From Trichodelitschia bisporula (lineage: Eukaryota; Ascomycota; Dothideomycetes; Phaeotrichales; Phaeotrichaceae), in assembly GCA_010356995.1 (NCBI GenBank), contig ML996693.1, positions 62,001-126,000 on the forward strand: a stretch of DNA of 64,000 bases. The letters are read 5' to 3'. Numbering within the stretch: position 1 is the stretch's first letter; each line of letters opens with the position of its first letter. The translations under genes and the position numbers were made by a program. The notes below the pieces were generated by a model. The model was not told where the DNA came from, ran no database searches, and saw nothing but the letters and a program-made list of their open reading frames with translations. Shown one piece after another: positions 1 to 10,178 of this stretch.

Positions 1-1003
1 GACGCTCCCACGGGTTGACGCAGGGGTTGATGTTCTTCCTCACCTGAAGTACCCGTACTCAAGCCTGACGGGAAACGACTGGGGGCGGGGAAACAACTAA
101 GGGCGAGGGACAAGCGTTAACAGGCGGGAACTAAACATGGCGTTTTTGTTTGGAAGGGAGCAAAATATGTTTATGCTAACGACAAACATTGGATGACGAC
201 GGCTGCTTTTGGATGCTGTGCTGTCAATACTTCGTCGTCGTTGTGATGGGCTATCTGAATGCAGCGAGGGGTTGTGAATCGATGCTGGTGCAGGGAGCAA
301 GTTTGTCGAAGACGAGAGGTCAGAGGTCACTTGCAGTAAGCCACTCAGGGGATACGAGGTGAGAAGTGTTGTGATGGTGGAGAAGGGGGGTTGGCGAAGG
401 TCCCCGTAGTTGGAGGCCTGGCTTGGGAAAGGAAGAAGTAGGCGTCTGTGTGGGGCGTGTTGGTTGGCCTGAATAGGGGTGCGCAACAGCTACGGATCAT
501 TAAATATCCGCCCGGACGTACCTCCTCCGCGCAGGGGTGTCCCGCGCCTACCCTCATTTGCGTGGATTTGAGTGGAAAGCATCACCAACGCCTCCGTAAG
601 CCTCTCCCCACCTCTATACGCCTTCATCCACGCCTTCATCCACGCCTCCATCCACGCCCTACCCGTACCAACTCGTCCGCGCCTAAGAAGCCGTGATAGC
701 TGACCAATTCAGCGGCCCCCAATCGTCCCCACAAAGCCAAATAAAGCACATGTACATCTCCATTCCTCCTGTACCCCTACCTTCCCTGTCTTGTTGCACG
801 TAACTGGTGAGTGGTCATGGGAAGCTCTCGGTCCGCGATGAGTGCTCGAGTAACACTGCCGCAGCTTGCTGCGCCATCCCACACCCGACACGCGCCCGCA
901 AGCCTTGCACGGAGTCTGCCGCTGCCCGCTATGCATGTTTTCATATTCCCTCTTCTCTAAGCCTGCTCATTTCCCGCCAGTCCTCCGTTTCTTGTCGTCC
1001 AGG
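1..1003. other. Intergenic region upstream of the flavin monooxygenase
   Basis: No supported gene was seen. Short open frames on both strands are rich in Pro, Ser and Arg and resemble no family I know. A 12-bp direct repeat (CGCCTTCATCCA, about three copies with one variant) lies near 619-657. The last few hundred bases are probably the promoter and leader of the monooxygenase at 1004. Confidence 0.6.
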
Positions 1004-3124
1004 ATGCCTCCTCCCAGGAAATCCGTTGCCATCATCGGCGCTGGTCCGGCTGGTTTGGTGGCCGCCAAGACGCTGCTCCAGTCCCGCTTCGATGTGACCG
1101 TCTTCGAGAAGAAGAGTCGTGTCGGTGGCATGTGGGGTGTGGAGCCGGGTGGGCAGGGTGACTTTTGTTCGCCGGATATGCCTACCAACTTGTCCCGATT
1201 CACCGTCGCCTTTTCCGATTTTGATTGGACTTTCGTAGATGTCGGCCCGACGGGCGTGCCCATGTTCCCGAAGGCGTGGATGGTTGGACGATATCTCCAG
1301 GCCTATGCGGACCGATATATCCCCTCTGAGGCCCTAAAGCTCGAGTCTGAAGTCACCAGTGCCGACCTTTGCCCGTCAGGTTGGCGTCTATCCTGGAAGA
1401 GTGCGCAAGAGGATACCTGCACCGCTGAGTTTGACCATCTCATCGTTGCGTCAGGCTTTTTTTCAAAGCCATGTTCTCCTGCAAGTGCCGGTCAAAACCC
1501 AATCTCCATCCACAGCTCTCAATACCGCGATCTCGCCACTCTCCTGCCTTCGTCACCGCGCGAAGGTGCGATTGTGGTGGTAGGTGGGAGCATATCCGGG
1601 ATCGAGTGCGCTGCAACAGTTGCCTCGCACATCTCGGACGCGAACTGGGCCCCGGATGCAGAGAAAGAGGCTGCCTTCCGCTACCAGCTGTATCATATCG
1701 CATCACAACCGTTCTACGTGCTTCCCAGGTACCTGCCCACTGATCCCAAACCATCTAGACCTACCTTTTTGCCAATTGATCTGGTGATATACGACCTCAC
1801 GCGCAGACCCGACCCAGTCGAACCAGCAGGCGGTCTCATGCCCGAGGACAAGGCGCAAAAGTCGCATGCTTTCTTGGCCGGGCTTGCCAGCGGACAACCT
1901 CTGCCCATTTCCGCAGACGACAAGAAACTACCGTCCTACATCGGCATCAGCGACACCTACGCACAGCATGCCGCCGGCGGTTCAGTCATTCCCGTCCGCG
2001 GCCGTGCCGCCATGTCCGTGTCCGCGGATGGAGACTTGGAGGTCCATTCAGACACCCATTCGGATACCCATTCAGATACCGTCACCTCAATCCCCAACGT
2101 CATCGCAACAATCTACGCAACAGGCTTCACCGCTTCGCTCTCCCTCTCCTACCTCTCCCCCCACGTGCAATCCCTCCTCGACCTCGACCCAACATGCCGC
2201 CGCATCCCCCTCCTCCTCGAACACCACAGCACCTTCGCCCCCCGCCTCCCCACCCTCGCCTTCGTCGGCTTCTACTCAGGACCCTACTGGGCCGTCATGG
2301 AAGCGCAATCCCGGCTCATCGCCGCGCGTTGGACCGGGCAAACCTTCCCCGTCCCCGACATCGGCCTCCTGCAAACCATCCGCACAGCCCTACACAGCAA
2401 CACCCCCGGCGTGCCCCAATTTTGGATGGGCGACTACATCGGCTTAGTCGAATCCATGGCGCGCAGCGTCGGCCTATCCCGCGAAGCCCTGAACCCCCAA
2501 ATCCCACCCCCCGACCCTCTCATCCCCGCGCGGTACTTCACCAAACCATCAGAAAGCGTCCTGCACACGCTCCGCGCGTTCGAACACACCATCACGTCCG
2601 CGAAAGAAGGTGCCTTCCTCCCCGCAGCCGTGTTTGCAAACCTCCAGGGTCGATGGTCAATGCGCCGGACCTTGGTGTCCGCGCTGCCGGGATTTCCCTC
2701 GGGCACGTTCAGCGGCGAGGCTTACTTCCACACGCGCCAACCCACAGATACGGCGTTTGATAGCGAGTACCTGTACGCAGAGGAAGGCACGCTGCGCACA
2801 GAAATGGGACTCGAGCTCAGGGCAAGCAAGCGATACGTATACCGGTACACCGAAGCAGACCGCGCAGTCAAGCTCTTCTTCGTGAAGCCGGATGGGCGGA
2901 CGGTGGATTACTTCTTCCACGAGGTGGGGTTTGAGGGGAAGACGACGGCGCGGGAGTGCTGGGTTGCTAGTGGGAGTCACCTTTGCGAAGCGGATATGTA
3001 TGAGTCTGAGTATGAGTTTTGGTTTGAGGGGGCGGGGTTGAGGAGGTGGTGCCAGAAGTATATGGTTAAGGGACCGAGGAAGGATTATGTTAGTGAGACG
3101 TGGTTTTCTAGGGAAAAGGTGTAG
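1004..3124 (+). CDS. Flavin-containing monooxygenase fused to a C-terminal DUF6314 domain
   Basis: Intronless, 706 residues. The start chosen is the ATG at 1004, just before the FAD-binding strand; the same frame is open further upstream from 866, but that extension looks like leader sequence. Residues 12-17 are the FAD Rossmann motif GAGPAG, and a second dinucleotide motif, VVVGGSISG near residue 190, fits NADPH binding. From about residue 545 to the end the protein changes to a DUF6314-type domain: a GRWSM(R)R start, a FSGEAYF strand, an acidic 'YAEEG' strand, aromatic [10 protein letters not shown] and FFHEV strands, and a terminal CEADMYE motif. Such monooxygenases oxygenate N, S or carbonyl groups of small molecules; the substrate cannot be told here. 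DUF6314 has no known function but looks like a lipocalin-like barrel. Residues around 350 carry a small HSDT repeat (near 2045-2080). The family call is firm, the substrate unknown. Confidence 0.9.
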   Translation: MPPPRKSVAIIGAGPAGLVAAKTLLQSRFDVTVFEKKSRVGGMWGVEPGGQGDFCSPDMPTNLSRFTVAFSDFDWTFVDVGPTGVPMFPKAWMVGRYLQAYADRYIPSEALKLESEVTSADLCPSGWRLSWKSAQEDTCTAEFDHLIVASGFFSKPCSPASAGQNPISIHSSQYRDLATLLPSSPREGAIVVVGGSISGIECAATVASHISDANWAPDAEKEAAFRYQLYHIASQPFYVLPRYLPTDPKPSRPTFLPIDLVIYDLTRRPDPVEPAGGLMPEDKAQKSHAFLAGLASGQPLPISADDKKLPSYIGISDTYAQHAAGGSVIPVRGRAAMSVSADGDLEVHSDTHSDTHSDTVTSIPNVIATIYATGFTASLSLSYLSPHVQSLLDLDPTCRRIPLLLEHHSTFAPRLPTLAFVGFYSGPYWAVMEAQSRLIAARWTGQTFPVPDIGLLQTIRTALHSNTPGVPQFWMGDYIGLVESMARSVGLSREALNPQIPPPDPLIPARYFTKPSESVLHTLRAFEHTITSAKEGAFLPAAVFANLQGRWSMRRTLVSALPGFPSGTFSGEAYFHTRQPTDTAFDSEYLYAEEGTLRTEMGLELRASKRYVYRYTEADRAVKLFFVKPDGRTVDYFFHEVGFEGKTTARECWVASGSHLCEADMYESEYEFWFEGAGLRRWCQKYMVKGPRKDYVSETWFSREKV

Positions 3125-3291
3125 ATAGACAGAGTAGGATGTCTGGATAGAGCCTTGTTGGACATGATTCTTGGCGCAAAAAAAAAACCCAATCGTGCTG
3201 ACCACTTGCGCCAAAGACACACTTCACCATCGCCCATCATTTTCGCCGTGAACAATGGTTGTAAAGACCAAAGTGCAAAAAGAAGAACTTC

Positions 3292-3389
3292 CTCCCCCAC
3301 CTGGGCTCGAACCAGGAACCTCCTGATTGCAACCTCTTCTTGCGAAGTCAGTAACAGTCAGACGCGCTAGCCAATTGCGCCATGGAGGA
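3292..3389 (-). tRNA. tRNA-Asn (anticodon GTT) with a 24-nt intron
   Basis: The acceptor arms TCCTCCA (3389-3383) and TGGGGGA (3299-3293) pair over seven base pairs with one G-T, and the discriminator is G, as usual for Asn. The anticodon stem TCTGA pairs with TCAGG around the loop CTGTTA+A once the intron at 3328-3351 is removed. The intron sits one base 3' of the anticodon, the canonical position. The T arm is CCTGG-TTCGAGC-CCAGG. The mature length is 74 nt. Confidence 0.92.
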
Positions 3390-4110
3390 AGTTGAATTGA
3401 TGTATGGAAGTGCGGGGTAGCCATCCTTAATTTGGCATTTCCCGTTCTCGCTACAACCACACATCGTAAATCGAACACTGCATCATTCAGACCGCATCAC
3501 TGTTGATGTTCAGGTGATTATCAGTACTGATGACGGAGATTTGGTGGCAGAACATAATTTGAGTGTTCTATTGTCCAGCCGAGGCTTGACGTCACTCTCA
3601 TCACTCCGAGCTGAATAGCTCCACCACCCCAACGATGATGTGGGTATGGAAGGAACACCGCTATGTCAAGAAGGAGCGCATGATGTAATGCGAGTATGAT
3701 AGAAGGCAGGAGCAAAGGAGGATACTTGGCATCGTGTATTTAATCTTGAGAGTCTCTTCCTCTCTTCCTCTCTTGTCTTCTTCAATCCTCAGGTTACACA
3801 TATGTTATTGGAGGTGTACGAGCCCTGCTCCCATCAAACGACACCTCTATATCACTGAGCAACAATTCAGAGTCACGAAGCATCAACCCATATTTGGACC
3901 TTGCTGATGGGCATCTTGCGCTATTGCCGTCCCTGCATGGAGCGCGCTACCAAAATTGGGTGCGGAAGCATCCGTTCCCCGCATAAAGTGCACGGAGAAA
4001 TAAGTGTCATCAATTAAGCACGAATCCCGTCGGGAAAAATAGAGCTTGACGTCCAGAACAAAAAGGCCTATGCTTCCCAAGACCTCAACTCAAAAAGCTC
4101 ACTACTAACC
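3390..4110. other. Intergenic region between tRNA-Asn and the CE1 esterase
   Basis: No gene was seen. It holds copy A of a dispersed promoter-like repeat (3633-3800, described separately) and the presumed promoter of the secreted esterase that starts at 4111. Confidence 0.6.
3633..3800 (+). repeat. Dispersed promoter-like repeat, copy A
   Basis: Aligns by eye with 55838-56060 (same strand) and with the reverse complement of 63836-63985. Shared blocks in order are: a 'TATGGAAG'-like block, CATGATGTAAT, a purine-rich AGGAG stretch, the strongly kept core GGATACTTGGCAT (3720-3732), a TATTTAA-like block, and a CTCTTCC pyrimidine tract. No terminal inverted repeats or coding capacity were seen. 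It ends about 310 bp before the esterase ATG and has the same orientation as that gene. Confidence 0.7.
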
Positions 4111-5089
4111 ATGCGCAGCCTCTCATTCCTTTTCGTCGCTCTCTTAGCCACCGCCGGCGCGCTCGAGGCCTCCCAGGAGGCCGAGACAGCCTTGCCAGCC
4201 CCAGGTTCCCTCCAACAGATAAAAGACTTCACCGGCCCCACTAACGCCAGCCTCTACATCTACGTCCCACCTAAACTCCCCCCCTCTCCCGCCCTCCTCG
4301 TCGCAGTCCACCACTGTGCCGGCAACGCACCAGGCTTCTTCCGCTCCACGCCCTACAAGGCCCTCGCCGACGCCCATGGCTTCATAGTCGCCTACCCGCA
4401 CTCGTACCACAGCGGCGGGTGCTGGGATGTCAGTTCGCGTGCTACACTCAAGCATGGTGGCGGGGGGGACAGCGCGTCTATTGCCGCGATGGTGGGGTGG
4501 GTGCTCAAGGCGCACCCGGCGACGGATAAGAGCCGGGTGTACCTGACTGGGACGAGCAGCGGCGCGATGATGACGGTATGTTCCGCGGGAAGCGCGTCCT
4601 GAGGTGTTACTGATAGGGTAGAACGTCCTCGCGGCGACATATCCCGAGCTCTTCGCCGCGGCGGTCGTGTACAGCGGCGTGCCGGCTGGGTGTTTCAGCA
4701 TGCCCGTCGCGACTGCTTCCAGCGCCGAGGCCCCGCCGTGGAACTCAACCTGCTCGCAAGGAAAACTCATCAGCTCAGTCCAGCACTGGGCACAGATCGC
4801 AAAGGACATGTACCCGGGCTACAGCGGACCGCGGCCGCGGATGCGCATTATACATGGTGGAACGGATACGGCGCTGCTGCCGCCGAACTATAATGAGACG
4901 ATCAAGCAGTGGTCTGGAGTGTTTGGATATGACTGGACGAAACCGGTGTCGGTGAAGCAGGACACGCCTAAGCACGGGTATTCGACGACCTCGTGGGGGC
5001 CGAAGCTGGAGGGTGTTTGGGCGGCGAAGGAAGGGCATACGGTGCCGTATATGGGGGAGGCAGATATGAAGTTCTTTGGACTAGGCTGA
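4111..5089 (+). CDS. Secreted CE1-type esterase (acetylxylan/feruloyl esterase, PHB-depolymerase-like fold)
   Basis: Two exons, 4111-4575 and 4622-5089, joined by a 46-nt intron (donor gtatgt, acceptor gggtag), give 310 residues. Residues 1-17 are a clear signal peptide with a hydrophobic core ending at an AGA-type cleavage site. The alpha/beta-hydrolase parts are in order: an oxyanion-side strand VAVHHCAGNA, the nucleophile elbow GTSSG (Ser near residue 151), Asp in IHGGTD, and His in EGHTVP near the C-terminus. This is the architecture of carbohydrate esterase family 1 enzymes that remove acetyl or feruloyl groups from plant xylan. No cellulose-binding module is attached. Length and order match the family. 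The substrate (acetyl versus feruloyl) is not decided by the sequence. A dispersed promoter-like repeat lies upstream. Confidence 0.9.
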
Positions 5090-6725
5090 TGCGGAGAAGC
5101 TGCGATAAGCTGAATAGAATGATATTCTGAAGAGTCGAGGCGCCAGCTACCAGGAACATACCGTCCAGAATTGAACTGAGCGGCCATCTGCCTCAGCATC
5201 AGCCTTGCCCACTGGAAGTACAGGATTGACATGTGCAAATGGCTGCGGTGGGAAAGCGAAGAGTTGACAAGACGACGAAGAGAAGAGAGTTGAGAGACGC
5301 TGAAGAATAAATACAAGGTGTCCTACGATGCTCCTTCCTTCTGTTATGAGCATATTACCATGTGCCTGCCTCCATTGTGCGCACATGTCGTCACCAGCGC
5401 CTTCCGTTGGCATGTCCAAGGGCTAGAACTAGGTGAAAAAGTCGTATCGCGCATTCGTCGGTGGCCTCTAACAACAGCCGGGTGGGAGGTGACACGACTT
5501 TTTCACCTAGCCCTTGGTCCCTGCCCCAGAGTGGTGTGCTCCTTCCGATTAACCCATGGGCACCCCTAACCCACAGCCGATGTTCAACTATCCGTTCCCT
5601 ATCGCAGAGCTACGACGCGCCCTCACACTTCCTCTCAACAACAAAACCCAACAACACCACCCAGCCCGGCACCGCATCGTGGTATCAATCCCTCATCGCC
5701 AACATCTCAAACTTCGAACCGAGCCGCCTTCCTCCAAGCTCAGGCGTACCTTCATCGTGGTCAGCCGGATGCAGGGTGCCAGGAGCGCGAATGCCCGGAT
5801 CCAATTTGTCGTTTGAAGGTGCGCGAGCTGAGAATGGGCTCGCCGAAGGTCGGCCGGTCGGCCACGGTTCCTGGATTCATCGCCTAACGGAGGTTTGTTG
5901 TGGCGTTTTAACGCCCATGATGGCGTATGTGGCGCATACTTCGGGTTGCTGCGGGATCAGTGCCGCGTGGCCAACATCCGACGAACATTCAAAGCATGCC
6001 TGCTGTTGTGGACATTACCCCGCGTTCACAACCCGAAGCAGGTCGTCCATGGCTCGTATGATCCGTGAGCTGTCGTCATTGCCGCAGATTTCGAAGTTCT
6101 TGGAGGTGACCTTGGTCCATTCATCACTGTGGTGTTAAGCCGTACGCCAATGGCCATCACCAATGGAATTGATTTTGATGCTTCCGCATAGGGCATATTG
6201 TTCCATGAATGGTGCCGCGTCCTTCAGCTCGATATCAGAAATGAGGTGCATGCCAGTGTTGAACGGCGAGGCCTTGAACGAGGCTGAAGGGAACCTGGAG
6301 GCGGCCCGTGGCGGCCGTTGCCGAGCTTCGCGATCTTGGCGCCGATAAGGACCACATTCGATGCCGAGTCGAAGGTTCATCGTGAGATGGTGCCAGATCC
6401 GAGCGAGAAGTCCTAGGAATAGCTGCTGTTGGTGACGCCGGGTCCAAGATCCAGAAACTCGCAGCCAAGACAGGAACAATCCGACCGTTCACCAAATCAA
6501 CGCCAAGCCGAACCCAACAGTCACTCGCACGCCAGAGTATCAGTGTGGGTATCATAAGCTACATCATGCGGCCCCGAAGACGCCCCTCCATACCAGGCGC
6601 TTAGCCGGCACACACGCCAAACCCAGGCTCTCGCCTGTCTAAGCGATCAGAATGCAAACCCTACAACGTCCGGCAAAAGCCATATGTACAAGAACCGAAC
6701 CCCTACGCCACCACCGACCCAATTT
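5090..6725. other. Intergenic region with an imperfect inverted repeat
   Basis: No convincing gene. The longest open frame (5461-6138, +) has no recognisable domain and unusual Cys/Trp/Ser content, so I do not call it. A strong inverted repeat lies at 5416-5517. The remainder looks like non-coding sequence, possibly containing decayed genes. Confidence 0.5.
5416..5517. repeat. Imperfect inverted repeat (hairpin-forming)
   Basis: The left arm 5416-5445 and the right arm 5494-5517 are reverse complements over 24 bases (right arm starts ACGACTTTTTCACC), except for six extra bases, a local duplication of CTAG context, in the left arm. The spacer is about 48 bp. No transposase and no target-site duplication were recognised. 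Confidence 0.8.
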
Positions 6726-7355
6726 TCACACCCTCCGCCCATCCTCAGGATAATAATACCGCCCCTCCCCCGGGCCCATCCCCAATGGACTCCCCATCGG
6801 ACTCCGCAAAGACCTCGGACTCGTCGGACTCGCAATCGGCCTCGGCACATCCGGCAACCTCCCCAACGGCGCAGGTCCAGGCCCGGGACTCGCCGGTCCC
6901 CACCCAGACTTCACACTGCTCGCACGGGAGGAGTACGTATTAGTCAGCGGCGTCAGGGGCCTCGAACTACCCTTGCGGCTCGCAGCGAGGCTCCCCGCCG
7001 TCATTGTGCGGGAGCTGCCTGGACGGGGACTCCCAGGGTCCTTCTCCATTGTCCTTGGGAAGGGTGAAGTCATAGGCGGGAGGGACTTGAGTTCTGAGGC
7101 TGCGGCTGCCTGGCGAGCGGTTTCGGCCTTGTGGCGCATGCGTCGGGTTATCATGCCGATTATGGTGATGATGGCGAGGATGCCGTAGAGGCCTACTATG
7201 CCGAGGGCGACGTAGGTGGGGATGCTGTTGTCGTTGTTGTCGCTGGAATTTTGGGCAGAGGTGGGGAGGCCGGTTGTGATGGTTTTGGTGCTGGTGCTGG
7301 TGGGGGCGCTGGTCGTTATGGTTACAACGGCGGCGAGGGTGGTTGGGGAGGACAT
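6726..7355 (-). CDS. Single-pass membrane protein of unknown function, Ser/Pro-rich tail
   Basis: 209 residues, intronless. Residues 1-45 are Ser/Thr-rich with Asn sites, like an O-glycosylated ectodomain. Residues about 47-68 form one hydrophobic helix (start YVALGIVGLYG) followed by a basic stop-transfer motif RRMRHK. The remaining 140 residues are Ser, Pro, Gly and Arg-rich and probably disordered and cytosolic. The plan resembles fungal WSC/MID-type wall sensors or 'mid2-like' proteins, but no WSC or cysteine-rich head is present, so a sensor role is only a guess. There is no cleavable signal peptide; the helix itself may act as an anchor. Codon use matches the neighbours. Confidence 0.65.
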   Translation of the reverse strand: MSSPTTLAAVVTITTSAPTSTSTKTITTGLPTSAQNSSDNNDNSIPTYVALGIVGLYGILAIITIIGMITRRMRHKAETARQAAAASELKSLPPMTSPFPRTMEKDPGSPRPGSSRTMTAGSLAASRKGSSRPLTPLTNTYSSRASSVKSGWGPASPGPGPAPLGRLPDVPRPIASPTSPRSLRSPMGSPLGMGPGEGRYYYPEDGRRV

Positions 7356-10178
7356 GGCTGTGAGGAAGAGAGGTTCTGGCGTGTGCGGCTGAGGTGAGGT
7401 CAGATGGTATATCGAAAGTGAAGGTGCTTGCGCGCGGTCCGCGTGAACGAGTGTGGTGTGCGTGAATGAGCGTCGTGGTCCAAGGAGTGGAGTGTGGAAA
7501 ATGTGCCAAAGAGCGTAGCCGGGTCAAAAGCCGATATCAGGTAAAGAGCGTCAGCGACAGTCGTCGTCCATCAACAGTCTCGCACCGTCAACCAGCAAAG
7601 CAAGCAAGCAAGCAACAAAAAAGCAGGCACCCTCAAATCTTCCCTCTTTGACCCAAAACCACGCAGAAAAAAACCCGCGGGCCCCCTCCGCCTATAAATT
7701 CCCGCCAACCCACAAAAACGACAACCACCGATCACCCGACCCACCCCCATCCCCAAGCTCCCACCGGGACCCACCACTGGACCCATACGCTATCCACACG
7801 CTATCACCCACCACTGCAAAAACTCCACATCCCCCGGCCCAGGGGAACCATGAGCGTGAACTACCGACCAACCCAAGCAGTGCTTGCTCGCTCGCCGCGC
7901 CCGCAGCGTCAGCCTAGCGTCCGAACGTTCGCACTCGAAGCCGCCGAAGCGCCGCCCGTAGACGCGGTAGCCCGGGCCTAGCAGTGGCCTGTCTGGGCGG
8001 GGCGCGGCGGGGCGCGCATCGGGGCTCAAGAAGCAGAGACATAAAATGCGTATAGCGAGCGGCTGGGGCGTTGGGCGGGTGCGCCGGAGAGGCTGTGCTC
8101 TGAAACGGTTGCGTGAGCCCGTTGGCTTCTTTTGCGTCTTGTTGGTAGGCTTTCGGTGTTTTTTTTTTGCAGGCGGGTGTGGGTGAGGTTGAAAGGGTGG
8201 GTGTTAAGCTTTGGGGCGGCCTGGGGTAGCTGCTTCTGGTAAAGGGGGATTGGCAATAGCTAACGGGGTGGGGCGGTGGGTATGCGAGTGCTATTTGGGG
8301 TGCGGTGGGGGGGTTTTGCTGGTGGTTTGCAAGGAATGGATGGGAGCTGAGAGACGGAGTGCTAAGCTAGGTCATTGCCGGTTTGGTGATGCTACCGGGA
8401 ATTCGGGTTTCGCTTCGGTGTTTACTGGTACAGCACTGGGAGTACAACATAGCTCTCATGTACATACACGAAACATCAAAAGTCCAACACGAGCACGCAT
8501 GATGTCGCGGTATCCCAATCCCTATTCACCGGAGACACCCCCGCAGCGCCCGCGCGCCCATCCCGTACAACGTTGTCGGATGAGAGGACGAGGCTGACCG
8601 CCGACATCCCGACGGGGGGCGCAACACCCGTGCTGATCGCGGTGACAACCCGGTAAAGGCTGCAGGTCCCGAGTGTGGAACACGGGCGTGGCTTATGGCT
8701 GGTGACATTATTTTGACAGTTCAACTCAAAGCCGTCTGCTATGTATGTTCGGCAATTCTTCGTCGACAAACTCGACTCGAGCAAAATATTGACAGCATGT
8801 AAGCACTGCATGTAAGCAGGCTACCCATCCCTGCACGTATCCCCATTTCTCCTTTTGGCATTCGCGAACTACTGCTTCTAGTCTTCGAGACCGTCGCACG
8901 CCGGCGCGAAATATCCACGTTCCTGCCATGACGATTTGAGCATCCGAGTCAGGGGCCTGCATTGATCAGTGATGCGCTTACCACCCCGCCAAGTGAACGG
9001 ACGCGCAGTCCGCGCTCTCGGCGCGGGTGTGCGGATCCACTTTCTTCTTTTCCAAGGTCGTTTGCTGGCGGCGCGGCAATAATGCGAGGATCTTGACGGT
9101 GAGCATGGTGACAGGGGTGGCGGGCGATCGTGGAGCGGAGATCTGATGCTATTTGAGGTTTGGAATCTGCGTCCCCAATTGAGACATGGTGATGGATGGC
9201 GGGCTGAATAGGATGAAGAAGTCGGAATGCCAGCGCCGCTGCTTCTGCTGATGAAGAGATGAACGCAAAGGCAGAATGGCATTCTGGATATATATTTGGC
9301 ATCAACCTCGTGAGCGCAGCCCTGTCGCGTAACTGGGATGCGACCACCGACTCGCTCCTTCGGTACGAACATGCAGCGGCTTGATGGCAGCTCTCTGCGG
9401 GGGATATGTAGCACGATGAAAAAGATGACAGATAGTACAGGCTGCATGATTCAGACTGAACCATCAATGCAGACTGCATGAGAAAATTGATACGGATGTA
9501 GACATGATAAGGCTTAGGTCTTCTATAAAGGATCCGGACACTTCCAATGTCTTTCCCGAAAACCCGGGTGGATGAGTTGGTCTTGACGCTAGACAGCATC
9601 CCGATGGAATATAAGAACACCTTCTGAGGAACGCTCCCTCTTCATGACTTCGATCGATTCTTTCAACGTCAAGAGCAGGCAAACGGGTGATAAGTCAGTG
9701 AACTCGAAGTGTGATGGAAATAGAGGCGTTCTCTGCTGGATCGACATGCATTAGTTCTAGCGTCCGTAAGAATTTACATATGCTTAATAGCTGGTTAAGG
9801 CCGACCCAAAATAGGCAAGTGCGGCGACATATGATAGCGTATGAGACCTCAATCATCTTGACAAAGGCTGTCTATAAGGTCACGTCCTAATAGGGTTCCC
9901 GAGCCTCGTCGGTGAGAAAGAGAGCCCCCTTGAAGAGCTAAGCAGCGCCCTCAGTCCCTCTTCGATTATGGACGTAATGGCGCCAGGCCCTGGTGACTGA
10001 CAGTGGACTCCATACAGCCTTGCGGAATGTACAATTCAAAGTGATTTTCAAAGCAGGCGCTGGCAGTAGACTACGATCTTCGGCACATGTACAACTACGC
10101 TCTGGCAAACGTCAACTAGACATCCACATCATCGCACATATAAACAAATCGCACCACGGGTATCCCAAAAAACCAAAC
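7356..10178. other. Long intergenic region (about 2.8 kb)
   Basis: No supported gene. It includes the probable promoter of the membrane protein, with an AGCA/AAGC microsatellite near 7596-7615. A 223-codon open frame at 8949-9620 (-) shows no family features and is not called. No rRNA, snRNA or tRNA gene could be confirmed. Confidence 0.5.

Noticed and set aside
5461-6138. A 225-codon plus-strand open frame with many Cys and Trp
   Set aside because: No recognisable family; the frame starts inside the 5416-5517 inverted repeat.
8930-9010. A tRNA-like stretch (minus strand, GGCGGGGTGGTAAGCGC-like D-arm)
   Set aside because: No consistent acceptor, anticodon and T arms could be paired.
8949-9620. 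A 223-codon minus-strand open frame
   Set aside because: No domain, signal peptide or family pattern; composition looks random and no coherent gene context was seen.
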